From Pseudomonadota bacterium (GTDB lineage: Bacteria; Bdellovibrionota; Bacteriovoracia; Bacteriovoracales; Bacteriovoracaceae), in contig JAIYDL010000015.1 of assembly GCA_027487515.1 (NCBI GenBank), positions 1 through 64,000 on the forward strand: a DNA stretch of 64,000 nucleotides, given 5' to 3'. Below the pieces are notes generated by a model. That model was not told the DNA's origin and searched no databases. It saw only the letters and a program-made list of their open reading frames with translations. Each line of letters opens with the position of its first letter. Positions within the stretch are counted from its first letter, which is position 1. Shown here one piece after another: positions 57,775 to 64,000 of this stretch. Both the position numbers and the translations under genes were made by a program.

Positions 57775-59031
57775 ATGAAGAAAGTCGCGATCGTCGGAAC
57801 CGGAATGGCGGGCATGAGTGCCGCCTACTTTCTTCGGAACCACTTCGATCTCACTCTCTTCGAAAAGAATGCCTACGTCGGAGGCCATACCAACACGGTC
57901 TACGTGGAAGAAGAGGGTGTCCGGAAACCGATCGACTCCGGGTTCATCGTGTTCAACGAAGAGACCTACCCCAACATGCTCAAGCTCTTCCGGGAGCTCG
58001 ACGTTCCGTACTACGACAGCGACATGAGTTTCAGTGTGCTAGAGTCAGCGCGTGGCCTTGAGTACAATGGCTCGAGCTTCTGGGATGGACTCTTCGCGCA
58101 GAAACGGAATCTCCTCAGCCCGAGCTACTGGCGGATGATCCTGGATATCCGCCGGCTCTGTAAACTGGCGCCGGCGCTGGTCACTGATCCTCGCTACGAT
58201 GCGCTGACGGTCAAAGACCTCGTGACGTCGGAGGGGTATGGGCAGGAGTTCCTCGATCACTTCCTAGTGCCGATGAGCTCGGCCGTGTGGTCGACCCCCA
58301 CGGACAAGATGCTCGAGTTTCCGGCGAAGACTCTGATTCGCTTCTTCCTAAACCACGGGTTCCTCGGGTTAGATACGCAGCACCAGTGGAAGACCGTTGA
58401 GCGCGGGTCAGAAACCTACAAACAAAAAATCATCGCGAGCTTTCGGGACCGGATCCGGGTGAGCACGGGTGTGCGCACCGTGAAAACTGTCGGGGACCAG
58501 GTCGAACTTACGACGGTGACCGGAGAGGTGTTCCGGTTCGACCACGTGATCTTCGCCTCCCACGCGGATGAAACACTCTCCATGATTCAGGATCCGACTG
58601 CGCTCCAGCGCGAACTGCTCTCGCCGTTCAAGTACCAAGATAACGTGGCCCTCCTTCACACCGACGCGAGCGTCATGCCACGGCTCCGGAAGAACTGGGC
58701 GTCGTGGAACTTCGTGTACCGGGACAAGGACTCCTTCACGGTTTACTACATGAACCGGCTCCAGCGAATCTCCGAGCGAGTGAACTACTTCATCAACATC
58801 AACGGCGAGCAGTTCGTGGATCCGAAGACGGTCCTCCGGCGCATCGTCTACCAGCACCCAGTCTTCGACCGGGCAGCCGTGCGCGCCCAGGGTCGCCTGG
58901 CCGAGCTCAACCGCGGCACTCCAAAGCTCTACTTCTGCGGAAGCTACTTCCGGTACGGGTTCCACGAAGACGCGCTCCTGTCGAGCGTGAACCTCTGCGA
59001 AGAGATCCTTGGACGAAAGGTCCTTCCGTGA
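57775..59031 (+). CDS. FAD-dependent NAD(P)-binding oxidoreductase (COG2907-type)
   Basis: 418 residues. N-terminal Rossmann FAD motif KVAIVGTGMAGMSAAYFL then LFEKNAYVGGHTNTV. RKPIDSGFIVFNEETYPNM is typical of this amine-oxidase-like subgroup that travels with CFA synthase and DUF1365. The C terminus has LYFCGSYFRYGFHEDALLS, the FAD-contact end. Expected to desaturate or oxidise a fatty acyl chain. The ATG directly abuts the previous stop; its own stop overlaps the next GTG (GTGA). Confidence 0.9.
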   Translation: MKKVAIVGTGMAGMSAAYFLRNHFDLTLFEKNAYVGGHTNTVYVEEEGVRKPIDSGFIVFNEETYPNMLKLFRELDVPYYDSDMSFSVLESARGLEYNGSSFWDGLFAQKRNLLSPSYWRMILDIRRLCKLAPALVTDPRYDALTVKDLVTSEGYGQEFLDHFLVPMSSAVWSTPTDKMLEFPAKTLIRFFLNHGFLGLDTQHQWKTVERGSETYKQKIIASFRDRIRVSTGVRTVKTVGDQVELTTVTGEVFRFDHVIFASHADETLSMIQDPTALQRELLSPFKYQDNVALLHTDASVMPRLRKNWASWNFVYRDKDSFTVYYMNRLQRISERVNYFININGEQFVDPKTVLRRIVYQHPVFDRAAVRAQGRLAELNRGTPKLYFCGSYFRYGFHEDALLSSVNLCEEILGRKVLP

Positions 59032-59819
59032 AATCTGAATTCTACATTTCCTTCGTTCGCCACATCCGCTACTTCCCCCGGCGCTACGAGTTCGACTACA
59101 ACTTTTTCTGGACGAAGTTTGAACTCGACGAGCTCGATGACCTTGACCGGCGGACGACGTTCTTCTCCCGAAACCGGTTTAACCTTCTTTCCTACTACGA
59201 CAACGACCACTTCAACCTCGGGTTTCCGACCACGCGCGAGAACGTCGGAGCGTTCCTGCGAGAAAACGGCGTCACTGCCGAGGTGACGAGCGTCGAGCTT
59301 GTGACGAACCCGCGGGTACTTGGGTACACGTTTAACCCCGTGTCTTTTTTCTTCATCGAGACCACGAGCTCTCCGTATCTTGTGATCGAGATCGGGAATA
59401 CGTTCAGTGAGTGCAAGCCCTACTTCGTCCCTAGCGAGTGCCTCGTGGCCGGAACCTGGACCTTCACCGCACCCAAGAATTTCTACGTTTCTCCGTACAC
59501 GTCGGTGGAGAACACGCTGACATTCCGGGTCCGCCGGGATAACCGGGGCCTTGTGATCACCATCGATGACTTCGATCAGAAGGGGAACCTGGAAGTCCGC
59601 GCGGTCTATTCTGGGAAAGGCCGGGCCTGGAGCACGGGAGAGGTTCTCAAGCTCTTTCTTTCCTACCCGCTCATCACCCTACGGATCATTTGGGCCATCC
59701 ACTACCATGCGCTCAAACTCTTCATCTTCAAGGTCCCGCATCGGAAGAAAACCCAGGACGCCGAGCTCCAGACCGGAGTCTTCGTTTGGAGCAAGCGCTC
59801 CTTCCGCCGAAGGCCCTAG
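59028..59819 (+). CDS. DUF1365 protein
   Basis: 263 residues from GTG 59028. Family marks: SFVRHIRYFPRRYEFDYNFF, SYYDNDHFNLG, VELVTNPRVLGYTFNPVSFF, SECKPYFVPSECLVAG, and KNFYVSPYTSVENTLTFRVR. DUF1365 proteins always sit near the CFA-like/FAD pair; biochemical function unknown. Last gene of the three-gene operon; its end overlaps the convergent DUF1295 gene by 4 bp. Confidence 0.92.
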   Translation: MKSEFYISFVRHIRYFPRRYEFDYNFFWTKFELDELDDLDRRTTFFSRNRFNLLSYYDNDHFNLGFPTTRENVGAFLRENGVTAEVTSVELVTNPRVLGYTFNPVSFFFIETTSSPYLVIEIGNTFSECKPYFVPSECLVAGTWTFTAPKNFYVSPYTSVENTLTFRVRRDNRGLVITIDDFDQKGNLEVRAVYSGKGRAWSTGEVLKLFLSYPLITLRIIWAIHYHALKLFIFKVPHRKKTQDAELQTGVFVWSKRSFRRRP

Positions 59820-60568
59820 GGCTTCGTGAACGGAATGAACCGCGGCACGAGTGAAGCGTAGGTCTGGTAGTCTTGCCGAGCGAGGTACTTTTCCTCAAGC
59901 GGTGGAACTCCCGTGACCTTAAGGATCAAGAGGTTGATGGCGATGGGGCCAAGGATGCTCCACGCTGTCGTCGGAGAAAAACACAGTAGGTAGATTCCGT
60001 ACCAGAGAAGAACTTCTCCGAAGTAGTTTGGAAAGCGGCAGAGTCTCCAGGGGCCAGTGGTACAGATCTGACCCTTGTTTTGAGGCTGTGCCTTCCAGTG
60101 GTTGAGGTACCCATCCGACCAGACCTCGAGACCAAAACCGAGGGTAAAGACCACGAGTCCGATCCAATTGAGGATTGAGATCTCCTTGGCCTCGACCGTC
60201 ATCCCCACGGTCGCAGGAAGAGACACAACGAGCATCAGGATTCCCTGGAAAAGGAAGACCTTGAGGTAGGCCTGGGAGTTTGCACGCGGTGCCCAGAGTT
60301 GACGGAACTTCGTGTACCGCGGATCTTCACCTTTGCCCTTGCCTCGCGCAAAAATATACAGCGCCAGACGGAGTCCCCAGCAGGTCACAGCGAGGAGAAC
60401 GATCGCGTTCCGAAGGGAGAGCGGATAGTGGACGTAGGCGACGAGGGTTGCTAGCGCGACGCCAAGGCCCCAGCCGATGTCGATCACCGAGAAATTTTTT
60501 CTAACCAAGGCGATGAGGAAAAAGATGTGCACGAACAAGAGAACGGTTATAGTAAGACTCAAGATCAT
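59816..60568 (-). CDS. DUF1295 membrane protein
   Basis: 250 residues from ATG 60568 (GGAG 6 nt upstream). Five or six membrane segments. The DUF1295 pattern is present: VIDIGWGLGVALATLV, DPRYTKFRQLW, QGILMLVVSLPATVG, CTTGPWRLCRFPNYFGEVLLWYG-like block (170-192) and PPLEEKYLARQDYQTYAS. This C-terminal part is shared with isoprenylcysteine methyltransferases and steroid 5-alpha reductases and may bind NADPH or SAM. It belongs to the same functional neighbourhood as the CFA-like operon, from the opposite strand. Confidence 0.9.
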   Translation of the reverse strand: MILSLTITVLLFVHIFFLIALVRKNFSVIDIGWGLGVALATLVAYVHYPLSLRNAIVLLAVTCWGLRLALYIFARGKGKGEDPRYTKFRQLWAPRANSQAYLKVFLFQGILMLVVSLPATVGMTVEAKEISILNWIGLVVFTLGFGLEVWSDGYLNHWKAQPQNKGQICTTGPWRLCRFPNYFGEVLLWYGIYLLCFSPTTAWSILGPIAINLLILKVTGVPPLEEKYLARQDYQTYASLVPRFIPFTKP

Positions 60569-60592
60569 CGAATACTCCAAGGCAAGGACCGT

Positions 60593-61087
60593 ATGAAGAT
60601 TATACTCCTCTTAGGCCTCTTATTGTCAGCAACCACGTGGGGACAAAGTATGAACAACCTCGGGAACAAAGACAAGACTCTCTTCTTCTTCCAGAAGCTC
60701 ACGAAAGACACGCTACCACTGATCGAAGAGTTCTACGACGCCAACGTCGAGTTCCATGATCCTGTCGGGACGATCAAGGGCGCAAAAAAAATCACCGCCT
60801 ACTATGAAGCGATGTACAAGAACGTGAAGTCGATCCGCTTTGATTTTTCAAGTTTCGTCGAAAACGGAGACGACCTCGTCGGCGTTTGGAAAATGACCCT
60901 CGAGACGGAGAAGCTCAACGGCGGAAGACCCATCGTCGTCGACGGGACTTCGGTCATCAAGTTTAAAAACGGTAAAGCCATTTACCACCGCGACTACTTC
61001 GACATGGGGGCCTTTGTGTACGAACACATTCCGGTCCTGGGATTCCTCGTCAAAACTGTCAAAGATCGTTTTAAAGTCGAGGAATGA
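60593..61087 (+). CDS. Exported NTF2/SnoaL-like protein
   Basis: 164 residues. Signal peptide MKIILLLGLLLSATTWGQ. The mature domain is an NTF2-like cone: LFFFQKLTKDTLPLIEEFYD, NVEFHDPVGTIKGAKKITAY, YYEAMYKNVKSIRFDFS, GVWKMTLETEKL, GTSVIKFKNGKAIYHRDYFD. This is similar to the SnoaL/limonene-hydrolase-like proteins found in lipid-modification loci. ATG 60593 with CAAGGA; its start codon is only 24 bp from the divergent DUF1295 start, so the two genes' promoters must overlap each other's coding DNA. Overlaps the HD gene by 4 bp. Confidence 0.85.
   Translation: MKIILLLGLLLSATTWGQSMNNLGNKDKTLFFFQKLTKDTLPLIEEFYDANVEFHDPVGTIKGAKKITAYYEAMYKNVKSIRFDFSSFVENGDDLVGVWKMTLETEKLNGGRPIVVDGTSVIKFKNGKAIYHRDYFDMGAFVYEHIPVLGFLVKTVKDRFKVEE
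60599..60629 (-). promoter_or_regulatory. Candidate promoter of the DUF1295 gene inside the divergent gene
   Basis: Read on the minus strand: CTGACA (60629-60624), 19-nt spacer, TATAAT (60604-60599). It lies within the first codons of the NTF2-like gene, 31 bp before the DUF1295 ATG. The spacer is slightly long. Confidence 0.4.
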
Positions 61088-61719
61088 GCCGAATTCAGCG
61101 CCTCATTGAGCTGGTGAGGCCCCTCTACACAACGACGGATCCCGCCCACGATTGGCCCCACATTGGTCGGGTCGCCGCCACGGCACGAAAGCTTGCCACG
61201 GGCACCACGGCCCAGCTCGAGTGCGTGCTCGCTGCCGTCTACGGCCATGACCTCGTGAACCTTCCCAAGGATCATCCGGATCGGAAGAATGCCTCCGTCC
61301 GGAGTGCCAACGCGGTTGAGCCCCTGCTGCGAGAAGCTGGGTTCAGAGACCAAGAAATCACAGTGATAAGAACTGCGATCATCGAGCACAGCTTTTCGAG
61401 CGGTGAGAGGCCCTCCTGCCTGGAATCGGCGATCGTTCAGGATGCGGATCGCTTGGATGCGCTAGGGGCGATCGGAGTGCTGCGCTGTGCGGCCGTGAAT
61501 GCGAAGCTCGGCTCTTCCTTCTACGAGCCCGTTGACCCTCTGGCGCAGGAGCGGGAGCTCGACGATCGGTCGTACATGATTGATCACTACTTCGTGAAAC
61601 TCTTTAAACTTCCCGAGCTGATGAACACGGACGCGGGCCGGGAGCTCGCTCAGCGCCGGGTGAAGACGATGGAGACATTTCTTTCAGCGCTCGTCAACGA
61701 AATCAAAGGGAAGGACTAA
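61084..61719 (+). CDS. HD-domain phosphohydrolase
   Basis: 211 residues. HD-superfamily metal ligands: AHDWPHIGRV (His22/His26), VYGHDLVNL (His55-Asp56), EHSFSSGE and QDADRLDALGAIG (Asp). It resembles YedJ-type small phosphohydrolases that act on nucleotides or other phosphate esters. Overlaps the NTF2-like gene by 4 bp; stop 2 bp before the fRMsr ATG. Substrate unknown. Confidence 0.9.
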   Translation: MSRIQRLIELVRPLYTTTDPAHDWPHIGRVAATARKLATGTTAQLECVLAAVYGHDLVNLPKDHPDRKNASVRSANAVEPLLREAGFRDQEITVIRTAIIEHSFSSGERPSCLESAIVQDADRLDALGAIGVLRCAAVNAKLGSSFYEPVDPLAQERELDDRSYMIDHYFVKLFKLPELMNTDAGRELAQRRVKTMETFLSALVNEIKGKD

Positions 61720-61721
61720 CG

Positions 61722-62216
61722 ATGTGGATCATCAACGCTCGCTACGACTCGCCGGACTTCTTCGAGACTCTCGACCGGGAGCTCGACTCACTCATCACCG
61801 GTGAACCCAACCTCGTGGCGAACCTCGCGAACATTTCATCGTGGATTTATCATGCCCTACCGGACCTAAACTGGAGTGGCTTCTACCTTTGGAATGAGGC
61901 AGACGGGGAGCTTGTCTTAGGTCCCTTCCAGGGACTGCCCGCCTGCATCCGGATTAGGCCTGAGCGAGGTGTGTGCGGTCGCTCCTATACCTCAGGTCAA
62001 ACAGTGCGCGTAGACGATGTCCATGCCTTCCCCGGTCACATCGCCTGTGACGCCGCGTCCCGATCGGAGTTAGTCATTCCCCTGAAGCAAGGGTCCACGG
62101 TGAAGGCAATCCTTGATCTCGATTCGCCAACCCCGGGGAGATTCTCCGACCGTGACGCTGCCGAACTCACGAAGATCGTCGAACGTTTGGCTACGCGGCT
62201 GTTTCCAGCGCCGTAA
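61722..62216 (+). CDS. msrC: Free methionine-(R)-sulfoxide reductase (GAF-type)
   Basis: 164 residues, family-typical. GAF fold with NWSGFYLWNEADGELVLGPF, GLPACIRI (Cys75), GVCGRSY (Cys85) and GHIACDAASRSELVIPL (Cys109). The spacing of the three cysteines (10 and 24) is that of E. coli fRMsr (Cys84, Cys94, Cys118). It reduces free Met-R-SO in the cytosol with thioredoxin. Last gene of the operon 60593-62216; its end overlaps the convergent MFS gene by 26 bp. Confidence 0.93.
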   Translation: MWIINARYDSPDFFETLDRELDSLITGEPNLVANLANISSWIYHALPDLNWSGFYLWNEADGELVLGPFQGLPACIRIRPERGVCGRSYTSGQTVRVDDVHAFPGHIACDAASRSELVIPLKQGSTVKAILDLDSPTPGRFSDRDAAELTKIVERLATRLFPAP

Positions 62217-63450
62217 CCAGCACCGGCTTCTTCTCCCGGTCTTCTTTCCGGAAAAACTTGTAGTACAGCGCGATCGCCAGGGCGTAGAAAACACCGGCGA
62301 CGTAGAACGTTGGTCCGAAGGAGTAAGCTTCAATCATGTAGCCCCCGAGCCGGGTGCTCGTGGTGTAGACCAGGTGGTAGAAGAAAAGGATCGTCGCCGA
62401 CGCGAAGACGCACTCTTTCTCCCGCACGTGCTCCATCTCAAACATACTCGTGATGGGGCCCGACATGTTCATCAGCATTCCTCGCATGAAGAAGCAGCTC
62501 AGCACGAGGGTCACGTTCCCCGTGAGTCCCATTGCCACCATGAACGGGACAGAGAGAAGCCCGGTGGTCACGATGAACTTCAGCGGCGTGGTCTTTCGGA
62601 TCAGGGCCGGTGTGATAAAAATTCCGAGGAAGATGAAGAACTGGAGGAGCGCGTAGGCGACGCCGATCATTTCTGTGGAGAGCCGGAACTTCTCCTTGAG
62701 GTAGAGGTTCATGAAGGGCACGATGAGGCCTCCACCGAAGGCGAGGCAGAGCTTCGGGAGGATGAGCCGTGCCAGCGTGTTCCATTCTTTTTCTCGGAGT
62801 CCTTCGAAGATCCGTTTTTTGACTCGAGGGATAGGGACTCGCTCGATCCGGAGGAAGATGAGGTTTGAGGCGATGACGGTGCCGAGTGCCAGGATGATCG
62901 AGGCTCGATAGACATCGATGCGCGTGAGCGACGGCACGAGGCCGTGGATCATTTCAGGAAGATAACCCCCGGCAAGGTAGCCAACCAGGTGAGCGATGAT
63001 GTTCATGGAGGAGTTTAGAGTGAAGAGGTGGACTCGCTCCTCGGGACATGAGTTCCGGAGGTAGAACGGCGAGACGGAGATGTTGAACAGTGCCTGAAAC
63101 ATGCTGGCGAGGAGGCCAAAGGCAAAGAGGGAGCCTTCTTCGACGTTGGTAACCTGGAGCGTGTAGAACAGGGCCGAGAGGAAGAGGCCAGTGATGACCA
63201 GAGGCTTCACGTGAAACTTATCGATGATCAGTGCCGCCGGAATCGCCATGAGCGAGATCCCCAGTGAGGTCGTGGAGATGAGGCCCCCGATGACGGATTC
63301 GCCGAAGCCGAGCTCCTTTAAGTAGAGGTTGAAAAGAAGTCCATAGATGGACATGCCCATGCCTTGGATAGCGTTCCCGATGAGGAAGAGTTTTACATTG
63401 GTGGAAAACTGGCAGAAGTGGGCGTGATAGGAGCGGACCATGAATACCAT
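62191..63450 (-). CDS. MFS transporter
   Basis: 419 residues with 12 predicted membrane segments. Major facilitator features: loop 2-3 region ALIIDKFHVKPLVITG, a first-half block FGLLASMFQALFNISVSPFY, and second-half LLSVPFMVAMGLTGN. No family-specific substrate motif found. Start ATG 63450, with a second ATG three codons later. Divergent from the TolB-like gene across 127 bp containing the palindrome at 63520. Confidence 0.88.
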   Translation of the reverse strand: MVFMVRSYHAHFCQFSTNVKLFLIGNAIQGMGMSIYGLLFNLYLKELGFGESVIGGLISTTSLGISLMAIPAALIIDKFHVKPLVITGLFLSALFYTLQVTNVEEGSLFAFGLLASMFQALFNISVSPFYLRNSCPEERVHLFTLNSSMNIIAHLVGYLAGGYLPEMIHGLVPSLTRIDVYRASIILALGTVIASNLIFLRIERVPIPRVKKRIFEGLREKEWNTLARLILPKLCLAFGGGLIVPFMNLYLKEKFRLSTEMIGVAYALLQFFIFLGIFITPALIRKTTPLKFIVTTGLLSVPFMVAMGLTGNVTLVLSCFFMRGMLMNMSGPITSMFEMEHVREKECVFASATILFFYHLVYTTSTRLGGYMIEAYSFGPTFYVAGVFYALAIALYYKFFRKEDREKKPVLVTALETAA

Positions 63451-63519
63451 CTTAGCTTTTCCCTAGATTGATTCCTACGTGGGAAAAAAATATTTTGGCA
63501 CTCTGTGTAGGGCGATTTT

Positions 63520-63535
63520 GTTTGATCGGTCAAAC
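63520..63535. promoter_or_regulatory. Inverted repeat GTTTGA-TCGG-TCAAAC, possible TetR-type operator
   Basis: Six-base perfect arms with a 4-nt centre in the divergent gap between the MFS and TolB-like genes. Size and spacing match operators of many TetR-family regulators. No TetR gene is in the window. Confidence 0.45.
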
Positions 63536-63577
63536 AGGGAGGCGATATCATTCTCAGGAATCATAAAAGGGGTCCTC

Positions 63578-64000
63578 ATGAAGCGTCTGGTGTTCTGCTT
63601 GTTTACTCTTTCAGTCTCAGCGGCAGCGTTCGCCGATTTTGTTTACATGAAAGAGGACGCAATCTCGAAGTCGGTGGTTTTACGAGGCGAGGACCAGTCC
63701 GTTCGTACACTCAATGACGACCGACCTGGAGTCTGGGCCATTTACCCGGACGTCTCCGCGGATGGCAACGAGGTCATCTTTAGCGAAGGCACAGGACAGG
63801 ACGATCTCCACCTCACTTACAAAGATCTCCGCAAAAGCTTGACTCAAAGATTCAACCTTCCACAGAAGGGCATGCTCCTCCATCCGAAGTTCTCCAAGAA
63901 TGGTCAGTGGATTTTCTACTCTGCTCCAGGCCCCCGGGGAAGAAACGTCATTTGGTTCTTCGACCGCGAGGCCACCGTTCGGACCCAGGGAACTCATCTT
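63578..64000 (+). CDS. Exported TolB-like beta-propeller protein, partial (runs off right edge)
   Basis: 141 residues visible, open at base 64000. Signal peptide MKRLVFCLFTLSVSAAAFA, then PD40/TolB-type propeller blades: IYPDVSADGNEVIFSEGTGQ and HPKFSKNGQWIFYSAPGPRG (xPxxSxDGxxIxF pattern). AAAAGGGG precedes the ATG. Periplasmic; perhaps a TolB paralogue or a dipeptidyl-peptidase-like propeller. The missing 3' part prevents a finer call. Confidence 0.85.
   Translation, partial: MKRLVFCLFTLSVSAAAFADFVYMKEDAISKSVVLRGEDQSVRTLNDDRPGVWAIYPDVSADGNEVIFSEGTGQDDLHLTYKDLRKSLTQRFNLPQKGMLLHPKFSKNGQWIFYSAPGPRGRNVIWFFDREATVRTQGTHL

Noticed and set aside
56794..57888. 364-codon minus-strand frame
   Set aside because: Complementary to the CFA-synthase-like gene, which has clear SAM motifs; the frame shows no domain.
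1..64000. tRNA, rRNA, CRISPR arrays, prophage modules
   Set aside because: No cloverleaf-like sequences with CCA-type ends, no spaced direct repeats and no phage structural genes were noticed by eye; a covariance-model scan would be decisive.

Overview
The window looks like chromosomal DNA of a mid-GC, Gram-negative bacterium. It has many signal peptides, lipoproteins and C-terminal-Phe beta-barrel proteins. The gene style (DUF4105/DUF3015 proteins, an ECF42 sigma factor with YCII partners, DUF6624 lipoproteins, a glutaminase-like exoprotein, Gly-rich RRM proteins) is reminiscent of Bdellovibrionota or Myxococcota. That placement is an inference from gene families only; there is no rRNA or other phylogenetic marker. 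Genes are dense, often with 4-bp ATGA/GTGA overlaps. I see no tRNA, rRNA, CRISPR array or complete prophage. The only mobile-element trace is a truncated zinc-ribbon transposase-like gene at the left edge.

Layout. 0-7 kb: transposase-like fragment, a YqjD/YqjE-like membrane pair, small exported proteins, an AI-2E family transporter, an M23 peptidase, an ACT-domain protein behind a strong terminator, an MBL lipoprotein with a degraded metal site, and a YdeI/OmdA protein. 7-14 kb: a zincin/transglutaminase-like/TPR exoprotein, then a possible fatty-acid oxidation group (catalase-like exported protein, Mpo1/DUF962 protein, heme peroxidase/alpha-dioxygenase-like lipoprotein). 14-23 kb: a DUF4105 protein with two DUF3015-like paralogues, a tandem AHSA1 protein, and an ECF42 sigma factor with a cytosolic and an exported YCII protein. 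23-39 kb: a rhodanese-VF530 fusion with a cupin-like protein, a TMEM64-flavoprotein disulfide reductase fusion, several GNATs, gluQ, a CPA2 antiporter, a protein-glutaminase-like exoprotein, a GH84-like enzyme with a 12-cysteine repeat protein, and HutD.

39.4-50.7 kb is the most unusual region. Two convergent, tightly coupled operons encode three Rieske oxygenases, an AurF-like diiron protein, a 2Fe-2S ferredoxin, a membrane fatty-acid-hydroxylase/sterol-desaturase protein, a left-handed beta-helix acyltransferase-like protein, a GH3-type acyl-adenylating enzyme, a second (ferritin-like) diiron protein, an SDR and a GNAT-like protein. Six O2-activating metalloenzymes plus their own ferredoxin and a carboxylate-activating enzyme, without PKS or NRPS, suggest an oxidative biosynthetic pathway that I cannot match to a described one.

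50.7-64 kb: a GlsB/YeaQ membrane protein, an XPD-like helicase with a nuclease domain coupled to a beta-CASP-type exonuclease, two RRM proteins, a CorA transporter, a lipid-modification set (CFA-synthase-like, FAD oxidoreductase, DUF1365, and DUF1295 on the opposite strand), an NTF2-like/HD/fRMsr operon, an MFS transporter, and the start of a TolB-like propeller protein running off the right edge.
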